Counted from the first letter of the stretch, positions 31,534-39,448 are shown. The stretch: 39,448 bases of DNA from Rhodospirillales bacterium (GCA_025359485.1 JANYGA010000119.1:1-39448), one strand, 5' to 3'. Notes: a model not told the origin generated them from the sequence alone. Translations and numbers: made by a program.

Positions 31534-33518
31534 TTCAAATGATCGGCTAACCACGAGCTCCAGAGCACGAGAAGATCGCGCTGACGGATCGGGTCGCTCG
31601 GGTAGTGGCCGTCGACGGGAATGCCGACGAAGCGCACGGGGATATGATTATCCGCGAGTGCGTGATACATCTCGAACGATTGTGAGATCGGCACGCGCAC
31701 GTCGCCGACGTCGGAGATGACGAGGACGGGACACGTCGTTTGCGCGGCATACGTAATCGGGCTTTGCGCGCGGTAGTCGGCCATGTTGTTGCCGACGTAG
31801 GGCGAGCCTTTGAATTCGAATCCAACTTGGAAATTGCTGTCGCCGAGGTTATACATGTCGACCCAATTATTGACGGCTGCTCCCGAGATCGCCGTCCGCC
31901 ACACGTGATAGTGCGACATCAACCACGACGTCATGTAGCCGCCGTAACTCCATCCACTCACGGCCATTCGTGATGTATCGACGATGCCGAGTTTCTCGAC
32001 GGCGGCAACGCCTGCCATCGCATCGCGACCGGGTCCCGCGCCAGCATCCATATAGACGGCGCGCTGATACGCGTTGCCCGCGTTATCGCTGCCGCGATAG
32101 TTCGGTTCGAAGACGAGCCAACCGTGTGCGGCGAGGGCCTGTGCGAAGAAGCCGAAGCTGGTATTCGACGACAGGGCCGGACCGCCGTGAACGTAGAGCA
32201 CGAGGGGATATTTCTTGCCCGCAACCTCGTGCGGTGGATGCGTGAGGATGCCGCTCTGCTTGAACCCGTCGTTCTCCCACGTCACCACGGTCGCGGCACC
32301 GAGCTCGCGGCTCGCGATCGCGCCGTTGAGATCGCTGATCCTTTGCGGCGTCCCGCCATCTTTGCCGACGAGGTAGAGTTCGTTCGGATGCGTCGATTCC
32401 GATGCGACGAAGGCGATGCGACCGTCACGCGCGATCGCGTTATTCATCCAAAAGAAATTCGCCGGATTCACGTCGCCCGTTGGAATCTGTGCGAACGTGC
32501 CGTCGAGGGCGAGACGCCAGAGCAGCGTGCGCGCGCCGTCGTGTGCGCCGACGAGGAGCGACTTGCCGTCGGGCATCCACTGCGCGCGAAAGATCGATCG
32601 ATCGAGCGTCTTCGAAACGTCGACGGCGTTCTTGCCATCCGCGTCCATCAGGAAGACGTCGTTTTCGTTGTTGGGATCGCCGTCACGCGAATAGAGATAC
32701 GCGATCTTCTTGCCATCGGGTGAATACTGCGCGTAGCCTTCGAACCCGTCGTGTCCGGTGACCGGTGTGACGGCCTTCGTCGCGACGTCTACACGCATGA
32801 TCTGCGACCGATACGCGTCGCCGTCGCGCGTATCGGGCACGCGCGTGAAGAGCAACGATGCACCATCGGGCGACCACGAGAGTGGCGATGCGGGCGGCGA
32901 TGGCGGATACGATGTCGCGAGACTCCACGTCCCCGAGGTGAGCCGATGGTCGTTCGTCCCCGCGCGCGACACGAGCCAAATGTGCGACGGCGGCGAATAT
33001 TCGCGCCCGAGATAATCGTCGTTGGCGAGATCGAAAAAGTCGTGATGTTTTTCGATCGCGACTTTCTTGGGATTGGGATCCTGCGTCACGTACGCGATCG
33101 CGTCGCCATCGGGCCGCCATGCATATTGCTGAACGCCGTCTTTGGTTTTCGTGAGCGCACGCGCGTCGCCGCCGTCGAGCGGCATGAGAAAGACTTGCCC
33201 GTGTTTCTGCGCGTCTTGCGCGATGAAGGCAATCGCGTCCCCACCGGGCGCGAACTGCGGTTCGGCGAGCCCGAGCCGGTCGACGGTAAGATTGCGCGAT
33301 GTCTTCGTCGCGAGATCGGTGATGACGAGCGTGCTACGTCGCTTGTCGCCCGTGACATCGACGCGCCCCTGGATCGAAACGAGCTTCGTGCCGTCGGGAG
33401 AGAAGACGGGTTCGCCGACGGAGACGAGTTTGTAGGCATCTTCGGGAACGATCGTCGCGGCTTGCGATGCTGCGGCGCATGCGAAAAAGACGGCAAGTAT
33501 GAAAAGGGGGGATTTCAT
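31530..33518 (-). CDS. S9C-like dipeptidyl/acylaminoacyl peptidase, exported
   Basis: 662 residues. A signal peptide (about 1-20, PLFILAVFFACAAASQA) is followed by a beta-propeller with PD40-like blades (FSPDGTKLV, WRPDGDAIAYV, WSPDGASLLF, YSPDGKKIAYL) and a C-terminal alpha/beta hydrolase. The nucleophile is S524 in GWSYGG; D in SDVGDVRVP and H in VDGHYP complete the triad. The family releases dipeptides or acylated residues from peptide N-termini. It is a single minus-strand gene between a convergent aldo/keto reductase and the transhydrogenase operon, 45 bases after pntB. It differs from the oligopeptidase at 12667 in both blade pattern and active-site motif, so they are not recent duplicates. 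Confidence 0.9.
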   Translation of the reverse strand: MKSPLFILAVFFACAAASQAATIVPEDAYKLVSVGEPVFSPDGTKLVSIQGRVDVTGDKRRSTLVITDLATKTSRNLTVDRLGLAEPQFAPGGDAIAFIAQDAQKHGQVFLMPLDGGDARALTKTKDGVQQYAWRPDGDAIAYVTQDPNPKKVAIEKHHDFFDLANDDYLGREYSPPSHIWLVSRAGTNDHRLTSGTWSLATSYPPSPPASPLSWSPDGASLLFTRVPDTRDGDAYRSQIMRVDVATKAVTPVTGHDGFEGYAQYSPDGKKIAYLYSRDGDPNNENDVFLMDADGKNAVDVSKTLDRSIFRAQWMPDGKSLLVGAHDGARTLLWRLALDGTFAQIPTGDVNPANFFWMNNAIARDGRIAFVASESTHPNELYLVGKDGGTPQRISDLNGAIASRELGAATVVTWENDGFKQSGILTHPPHEVAGKKYPLVLYVHGGPALSSNTSFGFFAQALAAHGWLVFEPNYRGSDNAGNAYQRAVYMDAGAGPGRDAMAGVAAVEKLGIVDTSRMAVSGWSYGGYMTSWLMSHYHVWRTAISGAAVNNWVDMYNLGDSNFQVGFEFKGSPYVGNNMADYRAQSPITYAAQTTCPVLVISDVGDVRVPISQSFEMYHALADNHIPVRFVGIPVDGHYPSDPIRQRDLLVLWSSWLADHLN

Positions 33519-33563
33519 CGGACGATCGTTTGCCGATGACGCGAGAGCCGCCTTCGCTCGCGG

Positions 33564-34991
33564 TTACTCCTGGATCGCTTTGACCGCCGTGACGAGCTTA
33601 TCGACTGAGGCCTTCGCATCGCCGAAGAGCATCGACGTATTTTCGAGCGCATAGAGCGGATTGTCGATGCCAGCGAAGCCGGGCTTCATCGATCGCTTCA
33701 TCACGACGACCTTCGTCGCCGCATCGACGTCGAGAATCGGCATGCCGTAGATCGGACTCGACGTGTTCGTGCGTGCGTCGGGATTGGTGACGTCGTTCGC
33801 GCCGATGACGAGCGCAACGTCGGTCTTTGGAAACTCGGGGTTGATCTCTTCCATGTCGATGAGCGCGGGATACGGCACGTTCGCTTCGGCGAGCAACACG
33901 TTCATGTGTCCGGGCATGCGACCCGCGACGGGATGGATCGCATACTTCACCTCGACGCCTTTGGCTTCGAGTTGATCGGCGAGTTCGCGCACCGCGTGTT
34001 GCGCTTGCGCGACGGCCATGCCGTACCCCGGTACGATGACGACCTGTCGTGCCTCGGCGAGCATGTGCGCGACGTCGTCGATCGAGGATTCACGAATCGT
34101 CGCATCCGCTGAAACCGACGACCCTCCCGAACCCGCAGCCGGCGCCGAGCCGAACGCACCGAAGAGCACGTTTGCGACGGAGCGATTCATCGCCTTACCC
34201 ATCATGAGCGTGAGCAACGTTCCCGACGCACCGACGAGCGCGCCCGCGATGATGAGCACGTCGTTGCTCAGCGCGAAGCCTGTGAGCGCCGCGGCCAAAC
34301 CAGTAAAGGAGTTGAGTAACGAGATGATGACCGGCATATCCGCGCCGCCGATCGGCAGGACGAAGAGCACGCCGAGGATCGCCGCCGCGACGAGCGATGC
34401 GAAGAATGCGGGCACGGGTTGATAGCCGATCGAGACGGCAACGATACCCGCAACGGCGATCAGCGCGAGGATCGCGTTGACGATCTGCTGCCCGGGATAC
34501 ACGATCGGCCGACCGGTCATCAACTCCTGAAGTTTGAGAAACGCGATGATCGAGCCCGTGAAACTGATCGCGCCGATGACGGCCGTGAGCACGCTTGCGA
34601 TCGCGAGATCGATCGGCACGTTGCCGTGCGTCGCGTCGAGTTGGCGCAGATACTCCGCACTCGCCACCATCGCTGCGGCACCACCGCCGCAACCGTTGAA
34701 GATCGCGACCATCTGCGGCATCGCCGTCATCTTGACCGCCCGAGCGAAGTAGATGCCGACCGCCGCTCCCGCGCCGAGACCGATGAGACCGATCCACCAC
34801 GCGGCTGCGAAGTTGAGTTGGAAGCCCGTCGCGACGAGCGCGATCGTCATGCCCGCGATTGAAACGGTATTGCCCTGACGCGCGGTCGCGGGCGAATTCA
34901 TGAGTCGTAAACCCACGATGAAGCAGATGCCGGTGAGCAGATACGCCGTCGTGATCAGGAGTTGCGTCGGGCCGCCGATTGCGGTTTCCAT
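33564..34991 (-). CDS. pntB: NAD(P) transhydrogenase subunit beta
   Basis: 475 residues. About nine hydrophobic helices (domain II) occupy roughly the first 265 residues, followed by the soluble NADP-binding domain III (VVIVPGYGMAVAQAQ, GRMPGHMNVLLAEANVPY, VALVIGANDVTNPDA, and PVYGMPILDV-like SPIYGMPILDV). This subunit carries the proton channel with PntA2 and moves hydride between NADH and NADP+ at domain III. Start ATG 34991 directly abuts the PntA2 stop at 34992. The operon order pntA1-pntA2-pntB is the three-subunit form found in many bacteria. It would supply NADPH from the proton gradient. Confidence 0.96.
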   Translation of the reverse strand: METAIGGPTQLLITTAYLLTGICFIVGLRLMNSPATARQGNTVSIAGMTIALVATGFQLNFAAAWWIGLIGLGAGAAVGIYFARAVKMTAMPQMVAIFNGCGGGAAAMVASAEYLRQLDATHGNVPIDLAIASVLTAVIGAISFTGSIIAFLKLQELMTGRPIVYPGQQIVNAILALIAVAGIVAVSIGYQPVPAFFASLVAAAILGVLFVLPIGGADMPVIISLLNSFTGLAAALTGFALSNDVLIIAGALVGASGTLLTLMMGKAMNRSVANVLFGAFGSAPAAGSGGSSVSADATIRESSIDDVAHMLAEARQVVIVPGYGMAVAQAQHAVRELADQLEAKGVEVKYAIHPVAGRMPGHMNVLLAEANVPYPALIDMEEINPEFPKTDVALVIGANDVTNPDARTNTSSPIYGMPILDVDAATKVVVMKRSMKPGFAGIDNPLYALENTSMLFGDAKASVDKLVTAVKAIQE

Positions 34992-35348
34992 TTACTGCAC
35001 GCCCTCTTCGGTGAGCACGATCGTGAGCGGGTCTTTTTTCTTGACGGCGACCGCGGCGCTCGCGGGTCGCGGTTTGAACATCGCGAGCATGCGCTGCGTT
35101 ACGACGTAACCGCCGAAGACGTTGAGCGACGCGAGGAAGACGGCGATGATCGACAGCACGGGCCCCAAGCGCGGTTCGAGCACGACGGCGACCAGGAGTG
35201 CGCCGACGAGCACGATTCCGTGGATGGCATTGGTTGCCGACATGAGCGGCGTGTGGAGCGTCGGCGGCACTTTCGAGATGAGCTCGACACCGACGAAGAC
35301 CGCCAAAACGAAGACGGTCAGTTCGGACAGCAGATGGGCGACGTTCAC
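34992..35348 (-). CDS. pntAB: NAD(P) transhydrogenase subunit alpha 2 (membrane part)
   Basis: 118 residues with three to four hydrophobic helices (LTVFVLAVFVGVELI, IVLVGALLVAVVL, VLSIIAVFLASLNVFGGYVV) and a basic tail, the membrane part of the alpha subunit that is a separate protein in this type. The conserved PPTLHTPLMSATNAIHGI stretch is the family signature. It starts with GTG 35348 in a GTGA overlap with the pntA1 stop, and pntB begins at the next base after its own stop, so all three are translated as one coupled unit. Confidence 0.95.
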   Translation of the reverse strand: MNVAHLLSELTVFVLAVFVGVELISKVPPTLHTPLMSATNAIHGIVLVGALLVAVVLEPRLGPVLSIIAVFLASLNVFGGYVVTQRMLAMFKPRPASAAVAVKKKDPLTIVLTEEGVQ

Positions 35349-36484
35349 TTCGAGCTCCCGGCGAGTGCGGCTTTGGTGGGTTCGTGGACGATGACGCCGT
35401 CGCGCACGAGCATCGTGCCCGCGACGATTTCATCGGACGCATCGAGCGTAAGCGTGCCGCCCTTACCGATGAGTTCGAGCAACGCGTTGATGTTGCGCGA
35501 GTACAGGACGCTCGCATCGAACGGCATCGTCGATGGCAGATTGGTCGTGCCGATGATCGTCACGCCGTCGACGTCGATCGTCTGCCCGGCCACCGTGAGC
35601 GCGCAATTGCCGCCAGTTTCGGCGGCCAGATCGACGATCACCGATCCCGGACGCATGCCGCGCACGGCATTTTCATCCACGAGTATCGGCGCGCGCCTCC
35701 CGGGCACGGCGGCCGTCGTGATCACGATATCGACGGTATGAATGTAGCGTGAGAGAATGCGCTGCTGCTTGGCCGATTCTTCCGGCGTTAGCGCGCGTGC
35801 GTAGCCGCCCGTGCCTTCGCCCGAAATGCCGAGATCGATCTCGACGAAGGCGGCATCGAGCGACTGCACCTGTTCTTTGACGGCGGCACGCGTATCGTAG
35901 CCCGAGACGATGCCGCCAAGTCGTTTGGCGGTCGCAATCGCGCGCAAGCCCGCGACGCCCGCACCGATCACGAAGATCTTTTGGGACTTGACCGTTCCCG
36001 CAGCCGTCGTCTGCATGGGGATGAAGCGCGGCGACGCGGCGGCGGCGAGAATGACGGCCTTGTAGCCACCGATGTTCGCCTGCGACGACAGCGCGTCCAT
36101 ACTCTGCGCGCGCGTCGTTCGCGGGATCGCGTCCATCGAGAGCGCGGTGATGCCCGCCGCGGCATACGCTTCGACCGATGCCGGATCGCCGAGCGGAGAG
36201 AGAAACGCCAGGAGGCTTTGGCCCGCGCGCATGTGTGCGAGCTCGTCGCTCGTCGGCCGCGCGACCTTCGCGATAAACTCAGCTTTCGCGAAGACGACGG
36301 CCGCGCCGCTCGCGAGCGTCGCACCGGCCTCGACGTACGAGGCATCGGGAAACGAGGCCGCGATTCCGGCGCCGCTTTGCACGATGACGGTGTGACCCGC
36401 TTTCACCAACTTCGCGACCGTTTCGGGAACGAGCGCGACGCGCCGTTCGCCGGGAACGATTTCGGTCGGAACGCCGATCAGCAT
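35345..36484 (-). CDS. pntAA: NAD(P) transhydrogenase subunit alpha 1
   Basis: 379 residues forming the soluble NAD(H)-binding domain I. MLIGVPTEIVPGERRVALVPETV is the start typical of PntA and alanine dehydrogenase; QANIGGYKAVI and VIGAGVAGLRAI (Rossmann GxGxxG near 174-179), then IVDLAAETGGNC, are PntA-specific features. It is the first gene of the operon. A clear AAGGAG ribosome site precedes the ATG at 36484, and a ten-base-stem hairpin lies in its leader. It passes hydride between NADH and the beta subunit. Nothing unusual in the coding sequence. Confidence 0.96.
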   Translation of the reverse strand: MLIGVPTEIVPGERRVALVPETVAKLVKAGHTVIVQSGAGIAASFPDASYVEAGATLASGAAVVFAKAEFIAKVARPTSDELAHMRAGQSLLAFLSPLGDPASVEAYAAAGITALSMDAIPRTTRAQSMDALSSQANIGGYKAVILAAAASPRFIPMQTTAAGTVKSQKIFVIGAGVAGLRAIATAKRLGGIVSGYDTRAAVKEQVQSLDAAFVEIDLGISGEGTGGYARALTPEESAKQQRILSRYIHTVDIVITTAAVPGRRAPILVDENAVRGMRPGSVIVDLAAETGGNCALTVAGQTIDVDGVTIIGTTNLPSTMPFDASVLYSRNINALLELIGKGGTLTLDASDEIVAGTMLVRDGVIVHEPTKAALAGSSK

Positions 36485-36505
36485 GTAAACTCCTTATGCA
36501 ACGAG

Positions 36506-36529
36506 GCGCCGCGTACGAACGCGGCGCCG
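36506..36529. other. Perfect hairpin in the pntA1 leader
   Basis: GGCGCCGCGT-ACGA-ACGCGGCGCC: a ten-base perfect, all-strong stem with a four-base loop, about ten bases before the pntA1 ribosome site on the minus strand and 56 bases after the DUF4267 stop. There is no T-run on either side, so it is not a standard terminator. It could separate the two minus-strand genes or act in the 5' leader of the transhydrogenase mRNA. Confidence 0.55.
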
Positions 36530-36584
36530 GAAACGGGACGGCGCATTACCCTACCCGGTCGACTTGGGGTGCTCCTAGCCTGGC

Positions 36585-36953
36585 CTAGATCTTCAGGCGA
36601 ATGAGAGCCCAAATGAAGAGCAGGCCGACGGTCCCAACACCGTGGATCGCGAGGCTCGATTTCGCCGCCTTCCCGCGCGCGGCATAGACGATTGCGAAAT
36701 CGCTCGCACCAACAAGCGCCGAGAGGGCAACGGTTGCGCCGAGCGCTCCGCGATCTTTCGAAATGAGAAATGTGAGGATGATGAGGCCGAGCACGGCATC
36801 GCGCGCACCGAGAGCGCGCACGTAGCCGTGGGCAGTCGGATCCTCGGAGGGGAGGCCATAATTCTCGCTGAGTTTTGCCGGAGCCGCGTACGCACCGGCG
36901 CCGAGGGCGAAAAACGAAAGCGCGACGAGCGCGGAAAAAATGGATCCGATCAC
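36585..36953 (-). CDS. DUF4267-like integral membrane protein
   Basis: 122 residues with four predicted hydrophobic helices (VIGSIFSALVALSFFALGAG, RDAVLGLIILTFLIS, LGATVALSALVGASDFAIVY, VGTVGLLFIWALI). The GARDAVLGL motif and overall plan match small DUF4267 proteins of unknown function. The GTG at 36953 is chosen because AAAGGA sits just before it; the frame stays open for 115 more codons upstream but this overlaps the DUF2256 gene on the other strand and has no related sequence. It precedes the transhydrogenase operon by 100 bases on the same strand, so read-through is possible, but no functional link is evident. Confidence 0.75.
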   Translation of the reverse strand: MIGSIFSALVALSFFALGAGAYAAPAKLSENYGLPSEDPTAHGYVRALGARDAVLGLIILTFLISKDRGALGATVALSALVGASDFAIVYAARGKAAKSSLAIHGVGTVGLLFIWALIRLKI

Positions 36954-36998
36954 GGTTTCCTTTGACGCCGTCGCGATGCACGAGGCGTCAAAGAGGCG

Positions 36999-37133
36999 AT
37001 GCGCGGCGTAAAGAAGGCGAACCTGCCCGAAAAAATCTGCCTCCGTTGCGGCCTGTCGTTCACGTGGCGCAAGAAGTGGGCGCGATCGTGGGATGAAGTT
37101 CGGTACTGTAGCGACCGCTGCCGGCGCGGCTAG
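36999..37133 (+). CDS. DUF2256 small zinc-binding protein
   Basis: A 44-residue protein: it begins [18 protein letters not shown] and continues [18 protein letters not shown] before ending SDRCRRG. This is the DUF2256 pattern (LPxKxCxxCxxxFxWRKKWxxxWxxVxYCSxxC). C14, C17, C37 and C41 form a probable zinc site. The function of the family is unknown; its members are tiny, basic and probably bind nucleic acid or act as a metal-dependent accessory protein, but this is not established. The ATG at 36999 has a GAGG nearby (36993-36996). The channel gene downstream starts at 37174 or, overlapping this gene, at 37093. It is short enough to be missed by automatic gene calling. Confidence 0.85.
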   Translation: MRGVKKANLPEKICLRCGLSFTWRKKWARSWDEVRYCSDRCRRG

Positions 37134-37173
37134 CGCGAGGAAGCGCGCACGTGCGGCAGAACGCACGCCGGGC

Positions 37174-38856
37174 GTGAATGGCGATCCACGAACCGACCCC
37201 GCTTTCGAAATCGGCGTTCGCACGATCGTGATCGGTGGCGATCTTCTCGCGCTACGCGTCTGCGAAGAACTCGGGCGCATCGCCGGCCACCACGTCACGG
37301 TCCTGTGGGACGCGCATTCCGATCTCGAGGCGCGCTTCGAACGCGTCGGAGCGACGTTCGTACGAATCGGAACGGACGAACGCGATGCGCTGTTGCGCGC
37401 GGGGATCTTCGACGCGTCGGTCGTCGTCGCGTTGACCGACGACGATCACCTCAACTTGCGTTACGTGCTGACCGCGCGCGATCTCGCCTCGGACGTGCGC
37501 ATCGTCCTACGTCAATTCAATCGGACGCTCGGGCGCAAGATCGAACTCGAACTCGCCGACTGTTCGGTGGTATCGTTGAGCTCGCTTTCCGCCGCGACGT
37601 ATGCGAGTGCCGCCGTCGATCCGACGTGTTTTGCGGGCGTGCAGTTTCCCGATATCGACGGACCGCTCCACGGATTTTGCATCGAGCGCGCGGAGACGCT
37701 CGGCATCGCGAACCGGTTGCCGATCGACGCGGAACGCACGATCGACGCGCGCATCGTCGCGCGCGGCGGCGAGACGCAATTCGACCGCGCGCAACCGCTG
37801 ACGGCCGAGGACGAACTCGTGCTCTTCCGGCGAATCGTGCCCAAGGCGGCGACGCGCTCGCGCGAACGAACGCGCGGCGTCGAAACGGTTGCGGCGCGTG
37901 CGCGGCGGGGCTTCCGTACGCTCGACCCCGTCATTCGGGCGACGCTCGCCGTAGCGGCGGCAGTCGTGGCGCTCGGGACCGTCTACTTCGCAGCGACGCT
38001 GCACCTCGATCCGTTGCGCGCCGTTTATTTCGTCTTTGCGACGATGACGACGACGGGCTATGGCGATATCGCGCCGACGACGGCCTTTGGCGAACTCGCG
38101 GCGATGGCCCTGATGATCGCGGGTGTCGCATTTTCAGGAATCTTCATCGCGCTCTTAACGACGCGATTTACGAAGGCGCAGTATATCGCGGTCCAAGGCT
38201 TGCGACAGGTTTCGCGGCGCGGCCACGTCGTCGTTTGTGGATCGGGCAACGTCGGCTCGCGCGTGATCGATTACTTGCAAAAGTTGGACTGCGCGGTCGT
38301 CGTCGTCGAAGTCTCGCCTTCGCACGAAATCGTCGAACGCTCGCGCGAACGTCACTTCGATCTCCTCACGGGCGACGCGAGCAAAGATGCGACGCTCGAT
38401 CTCTGTAATCTCGGAGAGGCGGCGGCCGTCATCGCTCTCACGAATAGCGATACCATGAATTTGGAGATCGCTCTCGGCGCGCGAGCGCGCAATGCGACGA
38501 TGCCGATCGTGATGCGCGTGCAAGACGACGTGTTCGAGCGCGCCGTGCGGCGCAATTTCGATTTCTCGCGCACGTTCGGCACGGCGGCGCTCGCCGCGCC
38601 CGTCTTTGCCGGCCTCACGCGCGCACCGGGATTGCGCGGTCGGATCGTCATCGGCGATCGGCCCTATTCGATCGTCGAATACACGGGAACGAGCGCACCC
38701 GATCCCACGTGCGTGCCACTTGGGGTCGAGCGCGATGGTCGCTTCGTCCGCCTCTCGTCCTTCGACGGCGTTCGCCCGGACGAACGCGTGCTGATGCTCT
38801 ATCCCGTGTGGCGTTACCGCCGCGAGGCCGCGTTCGCGCGACCGGTGCACGCATGA
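37174..38856 (+). CDS. RCK-pore-RCK potassium channel / TrkA-like protein
   Basis: 560 residues from GTG 37174 (an ATG at 37093 would add 27 low-complexity residues and overlap the DUF2256 gene). An N-terminal TrkA-N/RCK-like domain (IVIGGDLLALRVCEEL, then VVALTDDDHLNLRYVLTARDL) comes first, without a clean GxGxxG. Next are two hydrophobic helices around a K+ selectivity filter, TTTGYGD at 292-298, then a second RCK domain with intact GSGNVG (356-361), DLLTGDASKDATL and AVIALTNSDTMNLEIAL, and a TrkA-C-like end. The family controls K+ flow in response to nucleotides. Having an RCK domain before and after one two-helix pore is less common than the pore-RCK plan. The stop overlaps the next start (ATGA). 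Confidence 0.88.
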   Translation: MNGDPRTDPAFEIGVRTIVIGGDLLALRVCEELGRIAGHHVTVLWDAHSDLEARFERVGATFVRIGTDERDALLRAGIFDASVVVALTDDDHLNLRYVLTARDLASDVRIVLRQFNRTLGRKIELELADCSVVSLSSLSAATYASAAVDPTCFAGVQFPDIDGPLHGFCIERAETLGIANRLPIDAERTIDARIVARGGETQFDRAQPLTAEDELVLFRRIVPKAATRSRERTRGVETVAARARRGFRTLDPVIRATLAVAAAVVALGTVYFAATLHLDPLRAVYFVFATMTTTGYGDIAPTTAFGELAAMALMIAGVAFSGIFIALLTTRFTKAQYIAVQGLRQVSRRGHVVVCGSGNVGSRVIDYLQKLDCAVVVVEVSPSHEIVERSRERHFDLLTGDASKDATLDLCNLGEAAAVIALTNSDTMNLEIALGARARNATMPIVMRVQDDVFERAVRRNFDFSRTFGTAALAAPVFAGLTRAPGLRGRIVIGDRPYSIVEYTGTSAPDPTCVPLGVERDGRFVRLSSFDGVRPDERVLMLYPVWRYRREAAFARPVHA

Positions 38857-39448
38857 TGCTCTTGGAAGCGCTACCGATCTTCGATACGATCAATGCAGTC
38901 GCGCAGGTCGGGACGTTGATCGTGCTTCTCGGGACGGCGATCGCCGCACTCGTTCAGATCCGCCATCTCCGCGCGGGCAACGAACTCGAAGCGATCTTGC
39001 AGTTGGCCGAAGAACTCGAAACCGAGCGGATGCAGACGGCGCTGCGCTTCGTGCGCTTCGGGCTCGACGAGGCGCTCGAACGGCCAACGTACCGTCGCGA
39101 TCTCGCCGAACTCGGTTTCGTCGATTCGAGCGTTCATCTCGAGATGATCGCGTGCAATTGGTTCGATCGCGTTGGTTCGCTCGTGAAGCTTCGCCTCATC
39201 GACGAACGCACGTTTCTCGATCTCTTCGCACGGCTCATCATCTACTACTGGGATCATCTCGCGCCCGCGATCGCGCTCTTGCGCCGCAATCGCGGCGTGG
39301 GTCAATACGAGAATTTCGAATATCTCGCGGCGCTCGCACGCACGTGGAAAGCGGATCATCCCGACGGGACGTATCCCAAGGGTACCGCACGGCTCGCCAT
39401 CGTCGATCGCTTCGCCGATCGCGATCGCGGCATCGCGCGCGAAGCGGA
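38853..39448 (+). CDS. DUF4760-like membrane-anchored protein (partial)
   Basis: At least 198 codons, running off the right edge with no stop. It starts with ATG 38853 inside the channel gene's stop (ATGA). A single N-terminal membrane helix (about 16-33, AQVGTLIVLLGTAIAALVQI) is followed by a soluble, mostly helical part with many charged residues (RHLRAGNELEAILQLAEELE) and WFDRVGSLVKLRLIDERTF. It resembles DUF4760 proteins of unknown function. The coupling to the channel suggests an accessory subunit or a shared membrane role, which is inference. The 3' end is not in the window. Confidence 0.65.
   Translation, partial: MMLLEALPIFDTINAVAQVGTLIVLLGTAIAALVQIRHLRAGNELEAILQLAEELETERMQTALRFVRFGLDEALERPTYRRDLAELGFVDSSVHLEMIACNWFDRVGSLVKLRLIDERTFLDLFARLIIYYWDHLAPAIALLRRNRGVGQYENFEYLAALARTWKADHPDGTYPKGTARLAIVDRFADRDRGIAREA

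Noticed and set aside
12667-33518. Duplication of S9 peptidases (12667 and 31530)
   Set aside because: Active-site motifs (GGSAGG versus GWSYGG) and propeller sequences differ, so they are different subfamilies, not a recent duplication.
1-39448. CRISPR array, insertion sequence, integrase or phage genes
   Set aside because: No regularly spaced repeats, transposase, integrase or phage motif was seen in any frame.

Overview
The window is 39.4 kb of dense, GC-rich bacterial chromosome. Gaps are short (none over about 150 bases), and genes are often joined by ATGA or GTGA stop-start overlaps. There is no phage, insertion sequence, plasmid or CRISPR signature. The mix of an actinobacterial-type fused 2-oxoglutarate dehydrogenase, a tricorn-like protease, lysine 2,3-aminomutase with 3,5-diaminohexanoate dehydrogenase, and a high density of the palindrome GCGATCGC suggests a deep-branching bacterium, possibly Vulcanimicrobiota/Eremiobacterota (WPS-2). 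That placement is an impression from gene content and composition, not a demonstrated assignment.

Layout. 1-1091: end of a LigD-type polymerase gene followed by Ku (non-homologous end joining). 1102-3692 (minus): a dihydrolipoyl-dehydrogenase-like flavoprotein and a major facilitator exporter. 3754-6389: an atypical NAD-binding epimerase-like protein (minus), diverging from an EamA transporter coupled to a short-chain dehydrogenase. 6429-6554: tRNA-Leu(CAG) and a bidirectional terminator. 6563-6937 (minus): a secreted type-1 copper protein. 7077-11093: a giant E2-E1 2-oxoglutarate dehydrogenase fusion, followed by a VOC protein. 11612-18420 (minus): a run of four genes, tricorn-like protease, YgiN-like monooxygenase, oligopeptidase B and an alpha/beta hydrolase. 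18473-22518 (plus): a core-MetE methyltransferase, a class III cyclase fused to a STAND ATPase and TPR region, and a tiny overlapping gene. 22515-27470 (minus): Lrp-type regulator, KDD, KamA, DUF5069 and a sedolisin. 27622-31533 (plus): orphan peptide-binding lipoprotein, aldehyde dehydrogenase, aldo/keto reductase. 31530-33518 (minus): a second S9 peptidase. 33564-36484 (minus): three-subunit transhydrogenase pntA1-pntA2-pntB. 36585-39448: DUF4267 membrane protein (minus), then a 44-residue DUF2256 zinc protein, a potassium channel with two RCK-type domains, and the start of a DUF4760-like membrane protein.

How the genes fit together. The common theme is use of peptides and amino acids. Four peptidases of three clans (tricorn S41, two S9, S53) and an oligopeptide-binding lipoprotein would supply amino acids. 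An Lrp-regulated pair of lysine-degradation enzymes would use lysine. The 2-oxoglutarate dehydrogenase fusion, a possible E3, and the transhydrogenase would handle carbon flow and NAD(P)H balance. These links are inferred from family roles and proximity. The most unusual items are the lipoyl- and PSBD-bearing E2-E1 fusion, the split lysine pathway lacking its 5,6-aminomutase here, the cyclase-STAND protein without a DNA-binding domain, and the RCK-pore-RCK channel next to a DUF2256 gene.
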